IMG/VR virus record: IMGVR_UViG_3300031758_000453
Span: 1-27,561 of that record
Length of the DNA: 27,561 nt
Reading direction: 5' to 3' (one strand)
Source of the DNA: a virus
How positions within the stretch are numbered: position 1 is the first letter of the stretch; each line of letters begins with the position of its first letter. This document shows, in pieces, positions 4,170 to 9,700 of the stretch. A program made the position numbers and the translations under genes. The notes under the pieces are model-generated. The model was given only the letters and a program-made list of their open reading frames with translations, did no database searches and was not told the origin of the DNA.

Positions 4170-4906
4170 GCATGCAAGCGATCAACTACGCGATGACGCT
4201 GCCGGTCGATGAGCCCGGCCCGCGCCTTCTGCTGATCGTCGTCGCGCATCATGTTAACTGGCAGACTGGCACCATGTACGTCAGCCAGGACGTTCTTGCC
4301 AAGGAGGTGCGGGCGTCAAAGCGCAGCGTCCAGCGCTGGCTTTTGCAGCTTGAAGAGGGCGATTACATTTCGCGTTCTAAACAACGCGGCGCTGACGGTC
4401 ATCAGGGCGTGGATGCCATTGAACTGTTGGGGTATCTCGAATGGCAAAACGTCATCAACAACGGCGGTACTCTGCCCAACCCCGAGACGCGCGGAAAGCC
4501 TATCAAATCCCAGGGCGACAAATTGGCCACCGGGCAAATTCCAGGGCGACAAACTGAGGCTTCCAGGGCGACAAATCAGGTAGTCCAGGGCGACACACGT
4601 GTCGCCCATAATAGAAACCCTTATTTAACCATAGATAACCTTAGCGCGGACGTGCGCGCGAGCGAAGGCGCTCGCACTCCCGCGCCAAAAAAGCACCTCC
4701 CCCAATTTGTCATCACGCCTGCCGATAGCTCCTGGGGCCATTGGGTCGCGTGGCTGACCGACAACGACCGTCGCGACCTCGTTCTAGCGGCTCAAGAGGC
4801 TCGGCAGATGGTGACCGCGTCTAGGTGGCCATCTGACAATTCACCGTTGCCCAGCGTCGACGGTCGGCCCGCGCTCGAGAAGCGCAAGCGCGGGGAGGCG
4901 GCATGA
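4166..4906 (+). CDS. O-like replication initiator with winged-HTH domain, origin inside gene
   Basis: A 246-residue protein. Residues about 1-105 form a winged-helix DNA-binding domain of the phage replisome-organiser type: LLLIVVAHHVNW, then VSQDVLAKEVRASKRSVQRWLLQLEEGDYISRS, split by description as helix-turn-helix plus wing. Residues about 115-147 form a polar linker coinciding with four DNA iterons; a Pro/Lys-rich segment and a helical C-terminal region (about 175-246) follow, which in lambda O contacts the helicase-loading partner. Start GTG 4166 overlaps the upstream TGA (GTGA); ATG 4172 is an alternative. The next gene overlaps as ATGA. No helicase or P-like loader is recognised nearby, so a host helicase is probably recruited. 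Confidence 0.72.
   Translation: MSMQAINYAMTLPVDEPGPRLLLIVVAHHVNWQTGTMYVSQDVLAKEVRASKRSVQRWLLQLEEGDYISRSKQRGADGHQGVDAIELLGYLEWQNVINNGGTLPNPETRGKPIKSQGDKLATGQIPGRQTEASRATNQVVQGDTRVAHNRNPYLTIDNLSADVRASEGARTPAPKKHLPQFVITPADSSWGHWVAWLTDNDRRDLVLAAQEARQMVTASRWPSDNSPLPSVDGRPALEKRKRGEAA
4510..4607 (+). repeat. four iterons (CCAGGGCGACAAA) plus inverted half-copy
   Basis: CCAGGGCGACAAA occurs at 4510-4522, 4541-4553 and 4563-4575, and with one change (CCAGGGCGACACA) at 4585-4597. Start-to-start distances are 31, 22 and 22 bp, close to three, two and two helical turns. The last copy continues into GGGCGACAC-AC-GTGTCGCCC (4588-4607), a 9-bp inverted repeat. Because spacings are not multiples of three, the copies are read in different codon frames, so selection is on the DNA and not on the protein. 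Confidence 0.88.
4510..4645. other. candidate phage replication origin
   Basis: The iteron array is followed directly by a locally AT-rich stretch (about 4608-4645, containing ATAATAG and TTATTTAACCATAG) in otherwise GC-rich DNA. Iterons plus adjacent AT-rich DNA inside the initiator gene is the arrangement of lambda ori in gene O. The initiator's N-terminal domain would bind the iterons and melt the AT-rich side. Confidence 0.72.
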
Positions 4907-5052
4907 CCCCTACTCCACTCGACCTCGCCCGGGAGCTTACCCTGCTCAAGGCGTACCGCCCTCGCAAGCGCAGATCAAAGCGGTCCATGAAATCTCGACG
5001 GGCTCGCATCGTGAAGCAGATCCGCAAGGCGGTTGCAGGGGGAAGGCAATGA
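4903..5052 (+). CDS. 49-aa highly basic peptide
   Basis: A 49-residue peptide with an N-terminal helix (PLDLARELTLLKAY) followed by a cluster of Arg and Lys (RPRKRRSKRSMKSRRARIVKQIRK, about residues 19-43, written here as description). It probably binds nucleic acid non-specifically or a protein partner. GGGGAGG precedes the ATG, which overlaps the initiator's TGA, and its own TGA overlaps the next ATG. The double coupling supports it as a real gene. Function is unknown. Confidence 0.55.
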   Translation: MTPTPLDLARELTLLKAYRPRKRRSKRSMKSRRARIVKQIRKAVAGGRQ

Positions 5053-5264
5053 CCGACAAAGAATTTAGAGAGAAGCTGATCGACGCACTGCGGTTCATCG
5101 GCGGCGGAGAACTAAGCGGGCCGTCTGGCCTTGAAGGCTTGGCAATGGCGATGGCCGGCAAGGATTTCATCACGCGCGAAAACGATATTACCAGCGCTCT
5201 TTATGCCATTGCTGGCGCTTTAGAACGGATCGCGGATCATCTCGAAGCCGAGGGCAAATTATGA
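5049..5264 (+). CDS. small helical hypothetical protein, 71 aa
   Basis: A 71-residue mostly helical, acidic protein starting MTDKEFREKLIDALRFIGGG and ending in an amphipathic helix (ALYAIAGALERIADHLEAEG). There is no cysteine, signal or recognised fold. GGGGGAAGG lies just upstream of the ATG, which overlaps the previous TGA; its end overlaps the next ATG. The C-terminal helix could mediate oligomerisation. It belongs to the chain of small coupled genes between the initiator and the methyltransferase. Confidence 0.6.
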   Translation: MTDKEFREKLIDALRFIGGGELSGPSGLEGLAMAMAGKDFITRENDITSALYAIAGALERIADHLEAEGKL

Positions 5265-5413
5265 TCCCTGCAACAGTCTACCTCCGCTACGTGACCCACG
5301 AAGACGTTCCGGCATTCGAGGCCAAGGGCTGGCGCAAGCATTCAGACATGCAGCGTCACCATGGCCACTACTCAATTCTGATGATCTGGGAGGGCGACGG
5401 TGAGCCGGCTTGA
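5261..5413 (+). CDS. small hypothetical protein, 50 aa
   Basis: A 50-residue protein beginning MIPATVYLRYVTHEDVPAFEAKGW and continuing through a His-rich stretch (DMQRHHGHYSILMIWEG). It looks like a compact beta-alpha domain of the sort often found as small phage accessory proteins. GAGGG precedes ATG 5261 at about six nucleotides, the start overlaps the previous stop, and the last 14 nt overlap the methyltransferase GTG start. No function can be assigned. Confidence 0.55.
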   Translation: MIPATVYLRYVTHEDVPAFEAKGWRKHSDMQRHHGHYSILMIWEGDGEPA

Positions 5414-6077
5414 GATCATCGGCGATTGCACGCTGTACCTGGGCGACTGCAGGGAAATCCTGCCGACGCTCGGCAAGGTCGATGCCGTTGTGACTGATCC
5501 GCCTTATGGGATTGGCATGGACGGTGGAAAAATCGGCAAAGCAGTTTACGAGCAAGCAGACTGGGACAAAGCCCCAGCCGACGTTGCCCCGGTTCTGGGG
5601 CTAGATGTCCCGTCGATTATCTGGGGCGGGAATTACTTCAATGTGCCGCCGTCAAGTAATTGGATCGTGTTGGACAAGCAAAACGATCCAACAACGTTTG
5701 CGGATTGCGAGTTGGCGTGGACGAATCTGGCCGGAGCCGTCCGCGTGTTCCGATGGTTGTGGTCAGGTCCTTATCAGAAGAAGAAAGAGATGCGTTTCGG
5801 GCATCCGACGCAAAAGCCACTCGAATTAATGCAGTGGTGCATTGAGCGGCTACCAGAACCTAGCTACACCATCCTAGATCCTTTCATGGGCTCTGGCACC
5901 ACTGGCGTTGCCTGCGTCAAGCTAGGCCGCAAGTTCATCGGTATTGAAATTGAAGAGCGTTATTTCACGATTGCTTGCCGTCGTATCGAAGCCGCCTACG
6001 CTCAGCCTGATTTTTTCGTCTCCCCGCCAGCCCCGAAAGCCGAGCAGCTTGGCCTTGGCCTGGAGGCCGCAGAATGA
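5400..6077 (+). CDS. DNA methyltransferase, beta-class, N6-adenine type
   Basis: A 225-residue S-adenosylmethionine-dependent DNA methyltransferase. The catalytic motif IV DPPY is at residues 33-36 and the cofactor motif I DPFMGSGTT at 160-168, the order of beta-class enzymes; HPTQKP (135-140) is also characteristic. DPPY favours adenine N6 methylation over N4-cytosine. It starts at GTG 5400 with GGGAGGG upstream. No restriction endonuclease is adjacent, so it is an orphan enzyme that could protect phage DNA from host restriction or alter regulation. At 225 residues it is shorter than CcrM-type enzymes and lacks their C-terminal domain; the target sequence cannot be predicted. It overlaps its downstream neighbour by ATGA. 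Confidence 0.88.
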   Translation: MSRLEIIGDCTLYLGDCREILPTLGKVDAVVTDPPYGIGMDGGKIGKAVYEQADWDKAPADVAPVLGLDVPSIIWGGNYFNVPPSSNWIVLDKQNDPTTFADCELAWTNLAGAVRVFRWLWSGPYQKKKEMRFGHPTQKPLELMQWCIERLPEPSYTILDPFMGSGTTGVACVKLGRKFIGIEIEERYFTIACRRIEAAYAQPDFFVSPPAPKAEQLGLGLEAAE

Positions 6078-6295
6078 TCCCCGCCCCTGCGATCCAAATC
6101 GCACTCGCATTCGACAAGGCAGTGGAGAGGACCATGGCTAAAGCCCCCACACTAGTTCGGCGTGGCATCCCCATAGGCGGCTCATTCAAGGCCACCGACA
6201 CCGGGAAAGTCGAGCCCAAGCCCAAGCGCGCCAAGCTCTCTCCGCCGGCTCAGTACGCAGCGAAGAACAAGCGCAAGTGGAGGGCTGCGAAGTGA
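6074..6295 (+). CDS. basic hypothetical protein, 73 aa (or 53 aa)
   Basis: A Lys/Pro/Ala-rich protein with a low-complexity basic C-terminus (KPKRAKLSPPAQYAAKNKRKWRAAK in the last third, described here). Two starts are credible: ATG 6074 overlaps the methyltransferase stop (ATGA) and has GGAGG upstream; ATG 6134 (MAKAPTLV) has GGAGAGG seven nucleotides upstream. The basic tail suggests nucleic-acid contact, but no fold is recognisable. It ends in GTGA overlap with a possible micro-gene. Confidence 0.5.
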   Translation: MIPAPAIQIALAFDKAVERTMAKAPTLVRRGIPIGGSFKATDTGKVEPKPKRAKLSPPAQYAAKNKRKWRAAK

Positions 6296-6366
6296 AGCTC
6301 GATAGAGTGCGCAGACCGTCAGCCTTCGATGATTTCCCCAAGACGACACCAGACAAGATCATCTGA
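6292..6366 (+). CDS. possible 24-aa micro-gene
   Basis: GTG 6292 overlaps the TGA of the gene before it, with AGGG upstream, and encodes 24 residues (KLDRVRRPSAFDDFPKTT, then PDKII) before TGA. The overlap pattern matches this operon's habit, but the size makes it weak evidence. It may simply be leader for the NusG-like gene. Confidence 0.25.
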   Translation: MKLDRVRRPSAFDDFPKTTPDKII

Positions 6367-6397
6367 CCACGAGTGCCCGCGTATCGAACGGGACACC

Positions 6398-6847
6398 ATG
6401 AGCATGAACGACGTTTTAACCGCCTTCCACATCGCCCCACAGCGGGAGTTCAAAGCCGCTCGCGAGTGTGAGCGCGCCGGCATTGGCTACGAGCTGCCAA
6501 CGGAGACCGTTACGACCCGCCGCGCCGGCAGTCGCAAGCCAGTAGATCGCACCGTGCCGGCAATCCGGGGCTATCTCCCGGCGGAAGGCAAGCCCCATGA
6601 CGCCCGCTACATCGGCCGGGCGGTTGGGCCAGTGCTGCGCCGTGATATGATCCGCGTCGCTACCCATCTCGACCGCGTCCAGGGGCGCCGCTGCGACAAT
6701 CCTTTCAGTGTCGGCCAGTCCGTCTATCGTGGCGAGGTGCCGGGGACTGTGGTCGACCGCAATGGCGAAACGTGTTGGTTTGCATGGACTATGCTTGGCA
6801 AGCAACACGTCCGCCCCGTCCACTACAAGCAATTGCGCCCTGGTTGA
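6398..6847 (+). CDS. NusG-like transcription antitermination protein (candidate)
   Basis: A 149-residue protein with the outline of NusG/RfaH: residues 10-35 (FHIAPQREFKAARECERAG, then IGYELP) resemble the NGN-domain opening in which aromatic-x-x-x-x-x-x-x-E-x-x-A leads to a helix and a strand; PAIRGYLP (54-61) matches the P-x-x-x-GY-x-F turn; residues 103-120 (FSVGQSVYRGEVPGTVVD) look like a KOW motif. NusG paralogues bind RNA polymerase and suppress pausing or termination. Located last in the early operon and immediately before a promoter match and the late genes, it is in the Q-protein position. ATG 6398 has GGGAC upstream; ATG 6404 is possible. Family assignment is by motif only. Confidence 0.62.
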   Translation: MSMNDVLTAFHIAPQREFKAARECERAGIGYELPTETVTTRRAGSRKPVDRTVPAIRGYLPAEGKPHDARYIGRAVGPVLRRDMIRVATHLDRVQGRRCDNPFSVGQSVYRGEVPGTVVDRNGETCWFAWTMLGKQHVRPVHYKQLRPG

Positions 6848-6872
6848 CTACGTGGCGGAAATACGGCATAAC
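6844..6872 (+). promoter_or_regulatory. candidate late promoter (pR'-like)
   Basis: TTGACT (6844-6849, 5 of 6 to consensus) and CATAAC (6867-6872, 4 of 6) are exactly 17 nt apart, overlapping the stop codon of the NusG-like gene. It is the best sigma70-type match noticed outside the immunity region and points at the membrane and structural genes. Transcript would begin near 6879 and carry a leader of about 285 nt. Confidence 0.5.
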
Positions 6873-6988
6873 GCGCAGTGACGGACGCCCGCGCCTTGTC
6901 ATCAGTGTGCGGACCCAGGCATCTCCCGCAGCATCCGAGCGGTTGAGAGTAAAGCCAGCCAATTCCAGCATTGCGCCCGAAGCACCAA

Positions 6989-7011
6989 GGCGGCTCCACA
7001 CCAGGGCCGCC
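6989..7011 (+). terminator. hairpin in the late leader, possible tR'-like site
   Basis: GGCGGC and GCCGCC pair across an 11-nt loop, followed by CTATTCG. The stem is short and there is no true U-run, so it could be a pause or weak termination site. The rest of the 316-nt gene-free stretch 6848-7163 shows no convincing coding frame, and I could not fold a tRNA. Confidence 0.3.
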
Positions 7012-7057
7012 CTATTCGCGCATCGACGCCACTCACCCACGGTACGCTTACCGAGAC

Positions 7058-7128
7058 CCCCTGACCGGATTGCACATCAGCCGGCCTGCCGCACGCACCG
7101 GACACACCCAACGTCGACCGGTCAGGGG
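7058..7128 (+). promoter_or_regulatory. 11-bp inverted repeat in the leader of the outer-membrane gene
   Basis: CCCCTGACCGG (7058-7068) and CCGGTCAGGGG (7118-7128) are perfect inverted copies separated by 49 nt. In RNA they would close a large stem-loop ending 35 nt before the ATG at 7164; in DNA they could be paired protein-binding half sites. Function unknown. Confidence 0.6.
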
Positions 7129-7163
7129 AAACTACCGCAGCCAGCAAAAAAGGACCACGCACG

Positions 7164-7697
7164 ATGCGGAAAGTTGCGATATTTGCCGCGCTGGTCGCGC
7201 TGGTCTCCCCCGCCGCCGCTGCCGACAAGGGCGGGCCTCCGGCTACGCTCGAGCAGATCATCAACGCTCCAGCCCCATCCGCGTTGCGTGGCTGCTATGT
7301 GGAGGCCGGGCTCGCCGGCACGTTTCTCGCCGCTGGCGACCGCACGGCCAATGGCGCCCTCGGCGGTGGCTGCAACATCAAGATCGACCGCGCATTCATC
7401 GGCGCCAACATTCGCGGGTTCTTTGGTGAGGCCGAGACCCGCGGCGGCTCGCTCGGCGCCCGGCTTGGCTTTGCCCTCAATCCCAACGTGGACCTCTACG
7501 GCTTGGTGGACTGGCGTGCCCAAGACTTCAAGCTCGGCACCGCCGGCCAGCTCTACGTTGGCGGAGGTCTGGAGACTACCGTTTTCGTCGAGGGACTGTC
7601 TGCATTCGCCGAAGGATCATTCGCCGTCAGCAAGTGGGGCGCCGCCACCAAGGATGACTTTGCCACCATCATCGGCCTGAGATGGCGTTTCCGGTGA
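7164..7697 (+). CDS. outer-membrane beta-barrel protein with signal peptide
   Basis: A 177-residue protein with a classic signal peptide (basic start, hydrophobic core, Ala-rich cleavage region after about residue 20, mature start DKGG). The mature part has alternating hydrophobic/polar strands and glycines (LGARLGFALNPNVDLYGLVDW; LYVGGGLETTVFVEGLSAF, described) and ends in the aromatic strand IIGLRWRF, typical of small Omp25/OmpA-like barrels. AAGGA lies about ten nucleotides before the ATG. In an otherwise phage-only context it resembles the lambda lom type of cargo that remodels the host surface: exclusion of other phages, or altered adhesion, is possible but inferred. Only two cysteines are seen. 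Confidence 0.75.
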   Translation: MRKVAIFAALVALVSPAAAADKGGPPATLEQIINAPAPSALRGCYVEAGLAGTFLAAGDRTANGALGGGCNIKIDRAFIGANIRGFFGEAETRGGSLGARLGFALNPNVDLYGLVDWRAQDFKLGTAGQLYVGGGLETTVFVEGLSAFAEGSFAVSKWGAATKDDFATIIGLRWRFR

Positions 7698-7777
7698 GCC
7701 TCGTCATCCTCTGGATCGTGTTCATCCTGCTAGTCCATTTCGTCGCGACTGCCAACGCTGTCACTCTGGACGACTGA
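7682..7777 (+). CDS. 31-aa single-pass membrane peptide
   Basis: A tiny gene encoding an almost entirely hydrophobic helix (VSLVILWIVFILLVHFVA) followed by a short polar tail TANAVTLDD. It could start at ATG 7682, overlapping the barrel gene by 16 nt, or at GTG 7694, which overlaps the TGA of that gene in the GTGA style used elsewhere here. It stops one base before the next ATG. It would insert in the inner membrane; a holin-like or accessory role is possible given its position, but nothing specific is seen. Confidence 0.5.
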   Translation: MAFPVSLVILWIVFILLVHFVATANAVTLDD

Positions 7778-7778
7778 C

Positions 7779-8009
7779 ATGAACGCCGCCACCATCAAAT
7801 CCTCGCTGCTCCAGATCGCCGGCACAATCAGCCACTGGTGCGTCTGGTGGGCAAAGCTCGTGCTCGCCATCGGCCTGGCCTACGCGGCTTCCCGGATGTT
7901 CTCGCTCGGCTGGATCAGCATCGACGCCGTCCGCATCCCCATTCCCCGCGTCACTGCCGAGCCGCTGCAGCTCTTGTATCTGGCCGGCGCTGTATGGGCC
8001 CTCAAGTAA
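7779..8009 (+). CDS. small membrane protein, 76 aa, holin-like size
   Basis: A 76-residue protein with a main hydrophobic helix (about residues 19-42, CVWWAKLVLAIGLAYAAS and onward) and a second hydrophobic C-terminal stretch (LQLLYLAGAVWAL, about 63-75). It sits in the block between the NusG-like gene and the terminase, where lambda and P22 place holin and lysis genes. Size and two hydrophobic segments would fit a holin or a pore regulator, but no charged dual-start motif is evident and no endolysin gene accompanies it in this window. Another option is an exclusion protein. Confidence 0.6.
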   Translation: MNAATIKSSLLQIAGTISHWCVWWAKLVLAIGLAYAASRMFSLGWISIDAVRIPIPRVTAEPLQLLYLAGAVWALK

Positions 8010-8054
8010 TTGCCGCCCGCACCCGTGAGCGTATCACTCAATGGAGGCTCACCC

Positions 8055-9041
8055 GTGAAGCAGATCATGAAAGACCTGTTCGGAGACCTCAGCCCGTGGG
8101 GCCGCCTCTGGCTCTACTTCGGCGTCTTCGCCCTCATTGCAGCGTCGTGGATGTCCTTCATGGTCGGGCTCAAGATGACGCTCGCTCATGCCCTGTTCCT
8201 CGTGATTCTGTCGTTCGTCGCGGCGTTCCTGCCCGTCACGGCTGAGTTCATGTGGCAGCGCGGCCGAAAAGTCATGGCCGTCGTGCTCGGCGCCCTCTGC
8301 ATCCCGCTGCTCGCCATCGAGTTTGGCCAGCATGCAGCCTACACCGCCGGCATTCGCGGCCATGACCTCGCCGTCACCCGAGTGCAGAACGTCAAGCACA
8401 AGGGCGCACAGGACAACGTCGACGAACTGCGAAGCCAAATCGCATTCTGGAACAAGCGCCGCGCCGACCTGATCCAGCAGAACGGTTGGACCGCATCCGT
8501 GACGGCTGATGCTCTTCGCGCCCGCATGGCCAGCCTGAACCTCGCGATCGATCAGGAAGCCGCCCGCGGGGGCTGCAAGCAGCGCTGCCTCGCCCGCACT
8601 CAAGAGCGCGACGAGGTCGCCTCTCGCATTGCCGTGCTCGAGGAAACCAAAGGGCTAGACGATCGGATCAAGCACGCTACGGCCAAGGTCGAGGAGTTGC
8701 GCGGAAAGGCGGCAACGGTCGAGTTCAAGTCGAGCCAGACCGAGCACATGAACGCCTTCCTCTCCAAGGCGGTCGCCTTTTTCGGGCAAGGCGAGCTTCA
8801 GCCCGACGCGAGGACAGAGGAAGGCACGCAGCTTTCCGCTAATCTCGCCATGGCACTCGCCGGCACTGGCCTTCCCGCGCTGTGTTTCTTCGCCGCCGGC
8901 TTGTTCCGCCGCAAGGACGACGAGTCCACCAGCAGTGTTGCACGTGAAACAGCCAACACCACAGCAACAGTCGCCAAGACTGAGCACATGAGCCTCGGCG
9001 ATGCTGCTGCACTCATGGCGAACATGAAGGCCACGGCATGA
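8055..9041 (+). CDS. multi-pass membrane protein with central coiled coil, 328 aa
   Basis: A 328-residue membrane protein. Three N-terminal transmembrane helices are visible (about 17-39, 41-65, 72-91), then a long charged helical region (about 115-240, with AxxLxxxI patterns and a CKQRC pair near 174-178), then a fourth helix (about 262-284) and a soluble Ser/Thr/Ala-rich tail. GTG 8055 is chosen because GGAGG lies seven nucleotides upstream; an in-frame TTG at 8010 would extend it by 15 residues. The topology suggests a large domain held between membrane anchors. I do not recognise the family. With the barrel protein and two small membrane proteins it could form an envelope-spanning system. 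Confidence 0.65.
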   Translation: MKQIMKDLFGDLSPWGRLWLYFGVFALIAASWMSFMVGLKMTLAHALFLVILSFVAAFLPVTAEFMWQRGRKVMAVVLGALCIPLLAIEFGQHAAYTAGIRGHDLAVTRVQNVKHKGAQDNVDELRSQIAFWNKRRADLIQQNGWTASVTADALRARMASLNLAIDQEAARGGCKQRCLARTQERDEVASRIAVLEETKGLDDRIKHATAKVEELRGKAATVEFKSSQTEHMNAFLSKAVAFFGQGELQPDARTEEGTQLSANLAMALAGTGLPALCFFAAGLFRRKDDESTSSVARETANTTATVAKTEHMSLGDAAALMANMKATA

Positions 9042-9340
9042 CTCGTCTGTTTCCTTTGCCCAAAACCGTGCTGGAGCGCTGGAACGGCATGAGGGCAGCC
9101 CTTGATGCAGCAGCGTCCCCCTTCACCGGCAAGCCCGCGCTGCCTCTGTCCGTCATGTACCTGCACGAAATAACTGGCGCAGAAGAGGCCCTAGACCGCG
9201 CAATGAGCGAGGTACGCAAGACGGTGCCTGAAATCCCGATTCGTGGCGCGTTCGTTCTCAAAAACGGCGAGCCCATGTGCGAGGTCACTTGGTGGCAATC
9301 GGTAGGGAAGGCCACGTCTACTACAGAAGTCACAACTTGA
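9038..9340 (+). CDS. hypothetical protein, 100 aa
   Basis: A soluble 100-residue protein starting MTRLFPLPKTVLERWNGM and containing helix AEEALDRAMSEVRKTVPEI and a final beta-like segment around GEPMCEVTWWQSVGKA. No family is recognised. ATG overlaps the stop of the membrane protein (ATGA). It is the last gene before the terminase, separated from it by a 30-nt AT-rich island. Its role could be linked with the membrane proteins or with packaging. Confidence 0.58.
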   Translation: MTRLFPLPKTVLERWNGMRAALDAAASPFTGKPALPLSVMYLHEITGAEEALDRAMSEVRKTVPEIPIRGAFVLKNGEPMCEVTWWQSVGKATSTTEVTT

Positions 9341-9366
9341 ATTCATGAAACGAAAATCAAGATAAT
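9337..9366 (+). promoter_or_regulatory. AT-rich island with promoter-like boxes and short direct repeat before terS
   Basis: TTGAAT (9337-9342) and GATAAT (9361-9366) are 18 nt apart. ATCAAGAT occurs twice with a 9-bp period (9356-9363, 9365-9372). The predicted start would fall at or after the terS ATG, so as a promoter it would serve a leaderless or downstream message; alternatively the repeats may be a packaging-related site. Confidence 0.3.
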
Positions 9367-9370
9367 CAAG

Positions 9371-9700
9371 ATGCACGGTGGAAAGCGGACAGGGGCCGGA
9401 CGGCGAAGAGGATCGACCAACACCAAGACCGCAATCGAGCGTGCTGCGGTGCGTGAGAAGGTGGAGGCGATCAAGAGCGAGGGCGATCTTCCGTTGGACG
9501 TGCTGCTGCGGATCATGCGCACGTCCAAGGACGAGACCGTCATCATCGACTGCGCCAAGGCGGCGGCCCCGTACATCCATCCCAAGCTCGCATCTGTCGA
9601 GCACAAGGGCGACCCTGACAACCCGCTCGGCATCATGATCGCAACCGGCGTCCCGAATGCAACGGCAGACGACACAGACGACCGGCCGCAGGCTCATTGA
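9371..9700 (+). CDS. terS: terminase small subunit
   Basis: A 109-residue protein beginning HGGKRTGAGRRRGSTNTKT, the basic GGxRxGAGRxxG N-terminus found in many phage small terminase proteins, followed by helices PLDVLLRIMRTSKDETVIIDCAKAAAPYIHPKLASVEH (described), a segment I recognise from podovirus small subunits. The C-terminus is acidic. The small subunit recognises the packaging site and presents DNA to the large subunit. No clear ribosome site precedes the ATG. It overlaps terL by 44 nt. The gene itself often carries the pac site in headful phages, and short direct repeats lie at its start. Confidence 0.75.
   Translation: MHGGKRTGAGRRRGSTNTKTAIERAAVREKVEAIKSEGDLPLDVLLRIMRTSKDETVIIDCAKAAAPYIHPKLASVEHKGDPDNPLGIMIATGVPNATADDTDDRPQAH

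Noticed and set aside
3946-4212. 88-codon plus-strand frame
   Set aside because: Lys-rich, no motif; the CxxC-containing frame at 4020-4169 with a ribosome site explains the region better.
6900-7020. possible tRNA in the late leader
   Set aside because: I could not form a cloverleaf or find a T-loop consensus; only simple hairpins fit.
6772-7680. 302-codon plus-strand frame across the late leader and barrel gene
   Set aside because: Pro/Ser/Arg-rich shadow; the signal-peptide barrel frame overlaps it and is clearly real.
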